Below, one piece after another: positions 11,053-21,304 of a stretch of 64,000 nucleotides of DNA. The stretch comes from Entamoeba invadens IP1 (Eukaryota > Evosea > Mastigamoebida > Endamoebidae). The notes under the pieces are model-generated. The model saw nothing but the letters and a program-made list of their open reading frames with translations, did no database searches and was not told where the DNA came from. The translations under genes were made by a program, and so were the position numbers. The stretch covers positions 41,592-105,591 of the forward strand of contig NW_004440113.1 in the NCBI RefSeq assembly GCF_000330505.1. Direction: 5' to 3'. Numbering within the stretch: the stretch's first letter is position 1; each line of letters begins with the position of its first letter.

Positions 11053-13516
11053 TAAGTTAAAGAGTGTCAAATAAATGTGAATAACAACAAATTTGAACGT
11101 GTTGAAGATTTATCAATATTTTAAATGCCAACAACAAAACATGATAGCACTATAAAATGTTGCACCAAAGGAAATGATATAAATGAACAATTTGTTGATA
11201 ATAAATAAGAAGTCATGAACACGAATTATGTCAATATTTTTAAATTATAAATGAATAAAGAAAAACAAGTTGACTAGGAAGTGATTGAAATAAATCTGTC
11301 TAATTTTGTTCAGCGAGTAAAAAGATACGAAAACAATGTTTTAGAAAACAAATTTCATAATGATCCAATTCATCTCGGGTCGAGAAATGACATATTATTT
11401 AGCAGAGATATAATTAAATATCAAATGCTAATACAAAATTTTTCATCCGTATACCTTTTGGATATAATTAAGAAACAACAATTTTTGGCATTGTCCTTTT
11501 TATGTACCAGATGTTTGTGAGTTTAAAAGGTTTAAAGAAAAACTTCGAAATGAATGGATGTTGTGGATGAACGAAAAAGAAAATTCAAATTTTACAAAGA
11601 ATAAAGAAAATAGAAAAAGTGTAATAAGACAAGAAGTATGTAAATAGATTTTATGATCAATTAATTTGTTGAATTATAAAAAATACATAACTCGTTTAAT
11701 GTTTGTGGTATTGATCAAAGATCTCTTGAAACTCGTATAAAATTGATGTATACACAAATTGCTTCAAGAATATATGATACTCTTTCGCAAATTGAGAACT
11801 GTTTTTTTGTTCCTTTTTTATATATTTTTATTTTAAAGGGATTCATGAGGATAGTTAATTTTTCGGAGGATGGTAAATATCTTAAACATAATTTCTTTCA
11901 ATTTAGATTTTTTTGCCTAAGATCAAAAAGGTATATTTTGAAACACATGATTTTCTTTAAACATGCTATTTATGGATTTTTTGAAAGATGATTCTTTCAG
12001 TTGATTTTTACAAAAAAATAATCTACTTCTATTTTCTGATTTACCACTTGACTAACCTTGGTTTAAATGAAAACATTTGACAGACATTTAAATTATCGAA
12101 AAAGTCGATTTTTTTTATCAAAATCACAAAACAAATTAATCGAACAATTTTGAATTTTTTTTACAAAAATAATATATTATAAATCAATTCATGATATTTC
12201 AAACAATAAAAATTGATAGCAAATAACGTATTAATAACGTATACTCTATGCGATGACAATTTATGTATTTGCGCAAATTCAAAACGAGAGGTTTTGAAGA
12301 TCGATAAAACAACGATTGACAAATGAACAAATTTTTAAAATAAAATCATTTTTGTTTTAAAAGGTTTTATTTATATTTCAAAACATATATACATAAGAAA
12401 TATATGTTTATATTAATACTTTGCATTATACAATATTAATTCTCAATAGAAATTTGTTCAATTCATTAATCAATTTTATATATTATTTGGCGTTTTTGTT
12501 GTGTTTTGACGATTTTTGATATAATCAATTATCAAAACCCACTTTATAAAAATTCTTTGATAATTTTATTTATAGAATTTTAAATCAATAATGGCAGTGC
12601 TATAAATATCTCTGAGGATGGTAAGTCGTGTAACAAACAGACTTTATCAACACGGACTTAAAAACCTAAGAAGTGAAATGACGTGTTCCCATATTCAAAA
12701 ATAGTAACTTACTCAATATACATTTCAGATAGATGTAAAAGTGTAAACTTTCTATTTCTGTCATCCTCAGAAAATGATTGCCATCCTCAGAACTGTAAAT
12801 CTGTTTAAAACACAAGTTAATATCAAAATGAAACAATCAAATTAAAATATACACAATATGATTAACTTTGTTATTATAATAAATTTGAATAATTGCATAA
12901 ATTACAAAATTATTAATAAATTTGTTATTTTAAAATTACATTTTTAGAAAATCAGTGTTTTCGACTTTTTCAATTTTCATTTTGATAAAAAACAATTATT
13001 AATTTAAACGTAGATTTTAATTATTTTATAAAGACGGATTCGGAAATAATTTCAATAAGTATATAATCATAATATGAACAAGTTGAATTCACGTTTTGTT
13101 ATTTCCCGTCTCAAGTTCGCGAGATATAATTATTGTTTTTGTTTACTGATTATTGTGGCGATTTTTTGATTGTTTTTAATATTTTGGCATTTATGACAAA
13201 TTATTACCATTATTTAAAATTCGAACTTTGACTCGAAATATTAAGTGTAAATTATAACTTGAGTTATGAAAGTGGGCCTTATGGGGAACTGAACCTTATG
13301 GATTTGTTTTTTGTATCTTCAGAAAAATATTTTTTAATAAGGATAGCTTTGATCCCGAGGATACACCTTATCCTCAAGAAACCCTTAAATATATTTTTTT
13401 AAATAGTTAGGCCCTGTTTTGGGGGGATATAAGCTATATTTTTTATTTTGAATTGTAATTAAATATAATTAAATTATTTTATTTTATTTTATATATCATT
13501 TTAATTTATTATACTA
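11053..13516. other. AT-rich region with decayed frames, no intact gene
   Basis: The frame at 11281-11520 (MIEINLSNFVQRVKRYENNV and onward) continues in a shifted phase to about 11645 with Lys/Glu/Asn-rich helical sequence. It looks like an eroded coding region, but of no family I recognise. The frame at 11743-11991 is Phe-rich and unconvincing. A short inverted repeat, CTGAGGATGG near 12612 and CCATCCTCAG near 12780, brackets about 180 bp and could be a very degraded small element. The rest is simple AT-rich DNA. Confidence 0.4.
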
Positions 13517-13571
13517 CAGGCAGTGAAGTGAAGGTATAAATTTTCAATTGAATACTAAATAAAAGGGTTTT
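13517..13571 (+). repeat. Left terminal inverted repeat of the transposon
   Basis: 55 bp beginning CAGGCAGTGAAGTGAAGGTA, an exact reverse complement of 16815-16869. The outside flank is TA at 13515-13516. Confidence 0.95.
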
Positions 13572-13796
13572 TTCTTTTTATAAATCTTGTTTTAATTGGC
13601 TAAAACAGTCATTCTCAATGAAGCCCCAGATAAACAAGCTGAAATTGTCCTTTTTATTATAATAAATATGGACATTTTTTTTATTTTTGCTACCAAATTG
13701 TCAATTTGTGAATTATTAACATTAGTTATTTAAATTATTAAAAAATAATAATCATGGAAAATTCAAATCACAAATAAACTAGTTAAAAACCATCAA

Positions 13797-14318
13797 TTAA
13801 CTAAACTCCCCAAACCAAAAAGCAAATTCCATAAATTCCACTTCATCATAAATCAAAGAGTTTTCAAGTGAGTTACCTTTTGCCAGTTTGTTCAACACCC
13901 ACATTATTCTATAACCACATTCCCAAGACCCCCTTTGTTTTGGAGCTTGATACTTCAACAACTTAATATCACCAAAAGATCTTTGGATAAATTCCAATCT
14001 TTGTTTTGGAAAGTCACTTGGCAAAGTATTGTCTTCTTGTACATTGATCAACAAAGAATCATAATACAAAGCACTCCAGCCATTGCTTGTCTTAAACAAC
14101 AAGAACAACGCCCAATGATTTCCGTGTATAAAAATAGGTATCCCAACAATACAAAATTTTGGAGAATAATTAACGTCCCTACGAGTAATCAGTTCAATGC
14201 CAATGCATGTTAAACATTCGACGTTGTTGTTGTTTAAATCGGACTGAATACTATCAATAAAATTATCAATTCTTTCGTCATTCAACCAGTCAAGTGTTAT
14301 CAATTTACAATCAGACAC
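13797..14318 (-). CDS. Ulp1-like cysteine protease (C48 family) inside the transposon
   Basis: A 173-residue protein with the core of a SUMO/Ulp1-type cysteine protease. The N-terminal block TLDWLNDERIDNFI matches the family WLND-E-I motif. The catalytic set is His68 (GNHWALFLL), Asp87 (LYYDSL), Gln128 (oxyanion) and Cys134 in QRGSWECGYR, with the usual six-residue Gln-to-Cys spacing. The whole catalytic set is intact and the frame is unbroken, in contrast to the frameshifted transposase upstream. The length is that of a bare catalytic domain. It lies about 40 nt downstream of the transposase C-terminal frame, on the same strand and inside the terminal repeats, so it belongs to the element. 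Possible roles are cleaving SUMO or ubiquitin-like conjugates on host or transposase proteins, or processing the transposase. The substrate is unknown. Confidence 0.85.
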   Translation of the reverse strand: MSDCKLITLDWLNDERIDNFIDSIQSDLNNNNVECLTCIGIELITRRDVNYSPKFCIVGIPIFIHGNHWALFLLFKTSNGWSALYYDSLLINVQEDNTLPSDFPKQRLEFIQRSFGDIKLLKYQAPKQRGSWECGYRIMWVLNKLAKGNSLENSLIYDEVEFMEFAFWFGEFS

Positions 14319-14356
14319 GGGAGTATTCTATTGATCAGTAGTTAAATAGTAATGTT

Positions 14357-16606
14357 TTAACAAACTTGTTGAATCGTCTTTTTTGAAATTTGGTCTCTCT
14401 TTGTCTCTTTTTTTTCTTTACTTGAAAAAAACTTAATATTTGTAATCAACCGTATGGGTTTTGTTTCCTTGACTTCGTTTTTTGCAATTTTCAGTTTCTT
14501 TCCTTCTTTCTTGTCGATTGACTTGACTCGTTTCAATTTCTTTTCAGTTCTTTTTTCTTTTTTTTCCAATTTTAGTTTATTCTTGGATTCGATTTCCTCC
14601 ATCAATTTTTTATCTCCAGAATCAACTCTAATTTTATTTTGAAATGATTCTGATTCACGCACTGGGAAGTTGACAAGTGCTCTGACAATATCTCCTCGTC
14701 TATATAATTCCCAGGCAAGAAGGGGGTTACAACGGCAGTAGTAATTACCGTCACAACATCTAATAACATCAACACCTACTTGTTTGAATGCACTGATAAC
14801 ATTGGAAACCGTGGTGGCTTTTTCATAATTGACTAAAATTTCAATGATTATCTTTGGTTATTTGTTCAACCTCCTTTGGTTAACCAAGTCATCAACAAGT
14901 GATTCTTGCCTGTACCCCGTACCCAATTGTTGATTCAATTTCCAGTTTTCAATTTCGAAATAGGTTTTTTATAATTTAAATAAAACTCTGATTTATCACA
15001 TATATTTTTAGAATAATCAGATTTCAGGCAGTTAAGTTCTTTCTGTTTAGTTTTCAAATAATCAGTTCCATCTGACAAAATTACTGGTCGAGATGATTGT
15101 GTTGATTGTTTGGTTAAGACTTCATCGATGTTCATTTCCAAAATATCTGTACGTGCTCGGTGACTTTTCTGGTTGCCAAATATTCCAACGTCGAGCATTT
15201 GAAGAAAGTTTGTTGTGTTCGGAATAAAGTGAATTACTTGAATGTTGTTTTTGGCAAGATTGTCGATAACACTTTTGTCATTGTGGCTACTACAGTTGTC
15301 CAAAAACAGAATGACCGTTCCTTTGTAATTGTGAATAGCACGGAGTTTGTTAACTTCCAAAATAAACACGTCATCGACCCATTCTTTGAAAAGTGTATTA
15401 GTCAAAGTACTTTTTCTTCCGAACATAAAATGACAATTAGTCTCATCATAACCATGTTGATTTAAACATGAATTAATATGTCTCGTTGGGATAATGAAAG
15501 TTGGTTTTAACCGATAATCTCTTGCATTTATACAAGCAATATGGGTAATTTTTTTTGATTGACTTGTCGGCTGCGCAGCGAACTTTATCCAACTTGACAT
15601 TAAGTGGAATAAACACCTTAATATTTCGTGTATCAATAAATTCCTGGTGTCCACACTCATCCATATTAAAAATAAAGTTGGCTGGTATTCCTCGAATTGT
15701 TGAATCGACACGTTGAAAATAATCAACAATCGCTTCGGGTGTAACTCCCAATCTACTTTTTTCCACAACAACAGCTTTGAACAGTTTCAATCCCAAATGA
15801 TTCATTTTGTTGTATATTCCTTGTTTTGTATAAGTTATACCAAAACACTTTTCAATATATGTTTTTATAAATGTTGCAGTTAATGCCTTACCAAACTCCA
15901 ATCGGTTGATTATCATTTCTTTAAGTTGGTTTTCTTGTTGATTTGAAAGTAAACTTTGTCCACCGACGCTTTTGTGTATTCCATTTATTTTGTTAATTCC
16001 AACATCTTTGAGCTTTGACAATCTACTCGGTGAGACTTTAAAAAGACTACTCAAGCTTTTTAAATCAAAAATAGTCCCAATTATTTTTTTGTTTGTGTTA
16101 TTCCATTTTTTGCATTCTGTTGTTATAAACCACACCTGTTGTTGTCTCGAACAAGAATTAATTAAAAAGTCGTTACTCGAAACAAATTTGCAAACGAATG
16201 TATGAATTATTTTAAAGTGCTCATTTTGTAAATAATGGAATGCTGACCATGATATCATTTCATAAGGAGTAATCACTTGTGTTTTATTTACCATTATCAA
16301 CACTTCATTTTGATTATTTTTCAATTTGATTAATTCATCATCATTTAAACAGTTTATTAACTCCTTTGATAATTCGTTATCAACTATTTTCATTGTTGAA
16401 ATAGTAGTTTCTGTTATGTGTTTTTGTTGTTCATAATTCAAATACTCATCGATGTTACATTCTTTTAATTCATAATCTTGTGATTTTGTTAATTCAACGC
16501 TCATGAATAAATGTGGGAAACCATCATTACTTATTACCTTTATTTTTGACTGATTGTGTTCTTGTTCCATTTCTGTTTGATTTTTCAAGTTAAAATCAGT
16601 CAACAA
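14357..16606 (-). pseudogene. DDE_1 (pogo/Tigger-like) transposase of the complete element, frameshifted
   Basis: The ATG at 16606 opens a 377-codon frame with a leader of about 150 residues, a helix-turn-helix region (about residues 180-290) and the first catalytic Asp near residue 316 (FNMDECGHQEF). The frame then ends, but a second frame (to 14935) continues the protein with the second Asp in LFLDNCSSH and the third in LQMLDVGIFGNQK. The switch falls at a run of eight A (plus-strand T run at about 15549-15556). Seven A would restore the frame, so this is either a real mutation, a sequencing error or a slippage site. Downstream, one more stop and phase change separates a C-terminal segment (ISAFKQVG, then a Lys-rich tail ending at 14357). 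The catalytic residues are all present. Relatives in the window are far more decayed. Confidence 0.85.
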
Positions 16607-16814
16607 TAGATTTTAACTATATCATTGGTTAATAATTAAATAATAAATTAATGCTTTTTTATTATTGTTTAATAGATTATAATAAAAAATAAATTTGGAA
16701 ATAATCTAAAAATGGGTCTAAATTTTTTTAAAATATTTTTTTTAGTTTTATTGACCAAAAAATAAAACCCGAAAAAACAGTAAAAATATGACGTAAAATT
16801 GTTCTATTATTCTC

Positions 16815-16869
16815 AAAACCCTTTTATTTAGTATTCAATTGAAAATTTATACCTTCACTTCACTGCCTG
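16815..16869 (-). repeat. Right terminal inverted repeat of the transposon
   Basis: 55 bp ending CTTCACTTCACTGCCTG on the plus strand, an exact reverse complement of the left repeat. TA follows at 16870-16871. The transposase start codon is about 210 bp inside, so the promoter presumably lies in or next to this repeat. Confidence 0.95.
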
Positions 16870-17047
16870 TATATATATTATATTAATTTACACATTTTCA
16901 TGGTTTTAAAATTAAACTATATACTAATGTTCTATTAAAAAAGTACCAATGAAATGAATATTATGCTAATTTGTATAAAAAATAGAAATATTTCTCACAA
17001 CAAAATTGAAAGTCAGAATTAATATGAAAACACCAAAACATCTCAAT

Positions 17048-17147
17048 NNNNNNNNNNNNNNNNNNNNNNNNNNNNNNNNNNNNNNNNNNNNNNNNNNNNN
17101 NNNNNNNNNNNNNNNNNNNNNNNNNNNNNNNNNNNNNNNNNNNNNNN
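17048..17147. other. Assembly gap (100 N)
   Basis: Exactly 100 ambiguous bases, the conventional placeholder for a gap of unknown size. It removes the 5' part of the RasGAP gene and probably joins two contigs, so the adjacency of the transposon region and the gene-rich region depends on scaffolding. Confidence 0.98.
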
Positions 17148-17148
17148 T

Positions 17149-18892
17149 CTTACATTCAACTTGCACTTCATTCCACTCCGCTCGATGAGCCAAACCAACA
17201 ACCCATTCTTTAAGACTTCAATATTTTGGAAGCTCTGTTGTGTGTATGACCACATAGTTGTTCACACCCTCATTCGGTACTGCTCGACCACTTCGAACGA
17301 GTTTTGGGACGCTCTCCGAGACATCCTTGATGCCTCTGGGATATTATATTCTGTCCTTGCCGATGAGCTCCGCGAGGAGGTGATGAACACCAGTTTGTTA
17401 CTTGTCATGTCCATCACAAAGTATTAAAACATTAGAAGAGCCTCACACACTCTTTCGAGTCAACTCGGGTCCAACGTCACTCCTGTCTTCAGTTTTTAGA
17501 AAGGAAATGGCTTCTCTAATGGAGAGACATGTCAACCCGATCATTCACTCGTGTAACACAGACGACATCCAATTGGATTCTCCAGACGAACATGTGAGAA
17601 CAAAGTCTATAGACACAGTGACGAAATATATTAACATCCACATCACTCGATTCCAACAGATGGCGTCTGAGATCCCGGAAAACCTCCGATCGATATTTGG
17701 AATCGTTCGTGACACCGTCGACGAGATCTTCCCCGACTCCGGCGTGTCGACACAGATCCTCTCTGCGTTATTCTTTCATAAAATTATTACTCCTGCTATT
17801 ATCACTCCAACAAAGTTCTGTTCTTCAATTTCTACACCAACAGACAAGGGAAGACAAACACTCATGCTTTTGTCTAAAATATACCAAACCTTCGTCAATC
17901 AAAGCGACGAGCCATTTCCAAAGGAAATTAACTTACACGTGTTCAACGATGCTATTGTCTCGGAATATAAAAGAGTACATGATATGCTCGACTTGTTGAG
18001 TTCGTCGACTACGCTTCCAGAATATCACTTCAATAAGGTCGTTTCAAGTCAACTTCTGTTGAGAAGAGTACCTCCTATCATCACTTCATTGGAATCATTG
18101 AAGCCTGCAGCAGTCTCTGCAATCATTCAGCCGTTCATAGACACCGGATTTAAAAACCTTGCAGAGAACTTACTTGCACTGACAAACATCAACATCTATC
18201 AAAAGGACTTGGCCAAATTGGATTTGAAAAAGCCAAAAGATGTTGGGATTTTTTATGATGAAAGTGAAGAACTGTGTTATACTGCGGTGATTAGAGGATA
18301 CGAAGATACCGTTAATATGTACCAAAAAAAGATCAATAAACTGACAGAGGAGATATTCAAGCTCAACCAAGTCATTGAAAGACTTGACGCTCCTATTGAG
18401 CCAAAGTCGCTTGTTAATATGAACACCTCGCCCTCGTTGACTCCACGAAAAGAAGAAAAAGAGAGTACCAAGACCGTGAATATTCAAGAGTTCTATATAT
18501 CTGAGAAGATCCCTGATGAGATCAGATGTCGATTAATAACTTTGACAAGTAAAGAGAACCAAATCTACGACTTTATTACTAAGAGTGAAAGTACAACTGT
18601 TCTTGGGAAGTGCGAGAAGTTCCTTGGCGTTTACCAGAAAGCTTCGAAATGCAAAATAGAAGATGACGCACCAAAGATCTCTCAAAAAGATAAGGATAAA
18701 GAGATTAAAGATAAGGACAAAAAGGACAAGGAGAAAGCCGTTGCCAAAAATAAAAAGACGTGTCTTGGGATATTGAAGGAAGCACACGACAACAGAGAAG
18801 CGTTAATGAGTCATCTTGAAGATACTAAACTCACTCAGAGAATCGTTGCACTCACTGGTATTTTGGACGACATTATCTTCATCTTTAACTGA
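17149..18892 (+). CDS. Ras GTPase-activating protein (RasGAP domain), 5' end lost in gap
   Basis: The coding frame is open from the gap. Exon 1 (17149-17392) is followed by an intron at 17393-17435 (GTTTGT ... TTAG, 43 nt), and exon 2 is 17436-18892. The junction reads VMNTK/EPHTLFRVNSGPTS and restores one continuous frame. The RasGAP core is clear. LFRVNSGPTS carries the arginine finger (family LFR-x-NS), and FFHKIITPAI aligns with the family FLR-x-I-x-PAI block but has His where the second conserved Arg sits. A coiled-coil segment and a Lys-rich stretch (KDKDKEIKDKDKKDKEK) lie in the C-terminal half. Such proteins stimulate GTP hydrolysis on Ras-type GTPases. The C-terminal layout slightly recalls IQGAP-type proteins, but I cannot confirm that. 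Any N-terminal domains are missing. Confidence 0.82.
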
Positions 18893-19086
18893 CTTATTTA
18901 AGTGCTCTTGAGTGTCTGTTATGTGATGACACCAAATACTATTGTTAATAGTTTTTTTATTTATTCTAATAGAATTGCAAATAACAAATCAATTTTTATC
19001 ATTTTAATAGTATTTTTAATTATAAAAATAATAAAATAGCACTAATTAAATTTTTATTTAATTAGAACAAGAAAAAGTAAAGAACA

Positions 19087-19958
19087 ATGAGTTCAAATGG
19101 AATGAGCGATCTCAACGCTTCAATAGCAAGCGCTCTTTCGGCGATTAGTGCAAACAATGCTGCAACATCTGCAACTTCAAGCTCTTTATCTTCAGGGCTA
19201 CTCGGATCCATTTCTAACAACCTCTTTTCTGGCTCTTCTAGTATCGGAGGAGGGATAGGAGCACCTTCAACTTCAACAACTCAACCAAAAGAAAGTGTCC
19301 ATGGAAAAGACCCGATTGGGTCATTTTCAAGTGCGGATTTGAATTTAATCAGCTCGTTTTTGAAACAGAAAGCGTCTGAAAATCACTACAAGACTAAAAT
19401 TGATTTGTCGATGACGAGCGAAGTTCGAAAGCAGTTCAACGACCTTGTAAATGTTTGTTTCAAGACGATTTATCACTGTTGTATTATAAAGAGTATATCC
19501 AAAGAACAGGGTACTTAATAATAGGGTGCAAGATGCCTCGAGGCGGAGTGTAGAAACACTATGAAATTACTTAACAACTTATTGGATAAATCAGTGACGA
19601 CTTCACAATTGTTACAAAGACAAGTAGGGTCTCAGTGCGTATACGCAGACCCTTTCCTCGCTTTTAAATATCAAGACTACAAACAACAAGTTGACGGACT
19701 CATTAATCAGATCGAAGCTACATATCAAAGCTGCGCACAAACAGAGTCCGATAACAACTACGACCGTTTGTTAATATAGTTCATGTTCTAATAAAAATAC
19801 TATAAATTTGTTCGAAGTAAACTTACCACACAGATATCAAGAATGTGTTTGAGACAAATGCATCGGCTTTGAACTACTTAAACAAGGCTGTACATGCGAT
19901 CAGAGCAGAGATTAATTCTTCAATGACTAGTGTAAGCAGAGCAATGGAGACTGATTGA
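19087..19958 (+). CDS. Three-exon coiled-coil protein, possibly a Nup62/Nup54/Nup58-type nucleoporin
   Basis: I place exons at 19087-19452, 19525-19765 and 19834-19958. The introns are GTTTGT...TAATAATAG (72 nt) and GTTTGT...CACACAG (68 nt). The spliced length is 732 nt, exactly 244 codons, and each junction keeps the frame, giving 243 residues ending SSMTSVSRAMETD. The N-terminal 90 residues are Ser/Ala/Gly/Asn-rich and low in charge (SSGLLGSISNNLFSGSSS). The rest is helical with heptad-like spacing. A disordered Ser/Gly head plus a coiled-coil tail is the layout of central-channel nucleoporins, but true FG repeats are nearly absent, so this is a weak suggestion. The gene structure itself is well supported. 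Confidence 0.68.
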
Positions 19959-20037
19959 TTTGTTACGTTTATAGTTAATTGAATTATACAATTTTAATAT
20001 AGATGTATATATTATATCAATATAATTTATAAATTAT

Positions 20038-20071
20038 ATCTCTCAAATATAAATTATCATATTTGAGAGAT
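20038..20071. other. Perfect 13-bp hairpin downstream of the three-exon gene
   Basis: ATCTCTCAAATAT (20038-20050), an 8-nt loop, then its exact reverse complement (20059-20071) followed by T residues. It lies 80 nt after the stop codon. It may be a 3' processing or stability element. Chance is less likely than for most AT-rich hairpins here because the stem contains CTCTC/GAGAG. Confidence 0.5.
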
Positions 20072-20592
20072 TTTTGTGTTGAGAAAGGCAAAGAATAGGA
20101 ATTGACTAAACTAATGAAAGATACAAAAAGCAGTTGACGATTGTAGTTTACTAAAAAAATGAGTTGTTGTCAAATAGATCTCCTTCATCTTTTGTTTATT
20201 GTCAGTAAAAGGAAATGAACTATATTTGTTTTTCATTATTTTTATTATTGAATTGTTGGATTAAATTAAAAATGAAATAAAATGAATAATTTTTAGATTT
20301 AAATAATTAATTTTGTTTTTATAATCAAAAATTGGTACGAATAAAGAATTAACAAAGTTAATTGAAAAAGTGTAAAAATAGATTATTTTATTAATAAGAA
20401 TAATCCCGAATTTTTCAATCAAAAAAACACCAAAATCCAATATTTGTATCAATAAACGAAAGTACCCGGAATTCAGTATCGAATTGGCTAAAAAAAATTC
20501 TAACAATTGATTTCGTTTTTAAAAAAGAATCAATTTTTAGCATAACAAAATAATTCAATCATTTAAACAAAACTGAGAATGGTCATGTAAAG
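20072..20592. other. Gene-free AT-rich spacer
   Basis: About 520 bases of AT-rich sequence without a credible frame. The frame at 20261-20506 (-) is Phe/Ile-rich, typical of chance. Confidence 0.5.
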
Positions 20593-20799
20593 ATGAATCA
20601 TTTGCGAAACTCATTCACATCCGAATTCTCTCAACAACTTTCTCCAAGAATTGTCGTTCACCAAATTATCCCTTCGTGGTCTGAACCAGAATTATTTAGT
20701 CTCTATCGATCTGAGGTGTTGACTACTTCTCAAGACACATACTCTGAACACAGTAGAGTATACATCGAAAGATCACTTGCTCCACCACTTATTGATTAG
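20593..20799 (+). CDS. Small protein of 68 residues, unknown
   Basis: MNHLRNSFTSEFSQQLSPRI and onward to APPLID. Codon use and composition (Ser, Glu, Pro, Arg, few runs of Lys/Asn/Phe) are like the real genes here and unlike the surrounding AT-rich DNA, which supports coding. No domain, signal peptide or TM segment is visible. It could be a complete small gene or one exon of a longer one. I found no convincing GTTTGT site joining it to a neighbour. Confidence 0.45.
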   Translation: MNHLRNSFTSEFSQQLSPRIVVHQIIPSWSEPELFSLYRSEVLTTSQDTYSEHSRVYIERSLAPPLID

Positions 20800-21304
20800 A
20801 TTCTATTTGATTTACTATATATCTGTTCTAATTTATTTTAATTACATTTTATTATTGTTTGATAGTATTTACATATATTTTTTTTAATTTTTAATAGTTA
20901 TTAAAGTTATACAAATTGCTATGATATTTTCATTTAATTATAATTAAGTTATTTTGATATGTTATTATATCATGACTAATTTGTTTACAATAAAAATATT
21001 ATAATTTTTAAACAAAATTAATTTTATTATTATTAAAAATAAAAAAAATAATGAGGAATTACTCATAACAAAATAATGACAATATAATATTAAACTATTA
21101 TAATAAAAACAATTAACAACTTTTTCAACCAAAATAAAAAATCACAAAAAAAATAAGACAAAATATTAACAATTAATAGATTAATTATTATCAAACATAA
21201 CACATCAAAGAAAAAGATACTAAACAATAAAAAAAGCCGAGTCAATCCCATAAATATACCAATTTAAATCAATTAAAAAATATATTATAAAAAAACTATA
21301 CCAA
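20800..21304. other. Gene-free AT-rich spacer
   Basis: About 500 bases, nearly all A/T, with no credible frame. Presumably it holds the 3' end of the small ORF and the promoter of the Wntless-like gene. Confidence 0.55.

Larger units (their letters stand above)
13517..16869 (-). mobile_element. Complete pogo/Tigger-like DNA transposon carrying a Ulp1-type protease gene
   Basis: Both ends carry a 55-bp perfect terminal inverted repeat (13517-13571 and 16815-16869) that starts CAGGCAGTGAAGTGAAGG. Each end is flanked by TA (13515-13516 and 16870-16871), consistent with the TA target duplication of the Tc1/mariner/pogo superfamily. The CAG start also matches pogo/Tigger ends. The 3353-bp interior carries, on the minus strand, a DDE_1 transposase (16606 to about 14357, one homopolymer frameshift and later breaks) followed by an intact cysteine protease gene of the Ulp1/C48 type (14318-13797). 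Perfectly identical repeats suggest recent mobility. Carriage of a Ulp1-like protease is known for some plant Mutator-like elements. For a pogo-like element I know of no example, but I could not search. Confidence 0.92.

Noticed and set aside
12612..12790. CTGAGGATGG ... CCATCCTCAG inverted repeat as a possible MITE
   Set aside because: Only 10-14 bp match, the outer ends do not pair and no target duplication is visible, so it is too weak to call.
17006..17255. Frames that run through the N block
   Set aside because: They consist mostly of unknown residues and have no meaning across a gap of unknown length.
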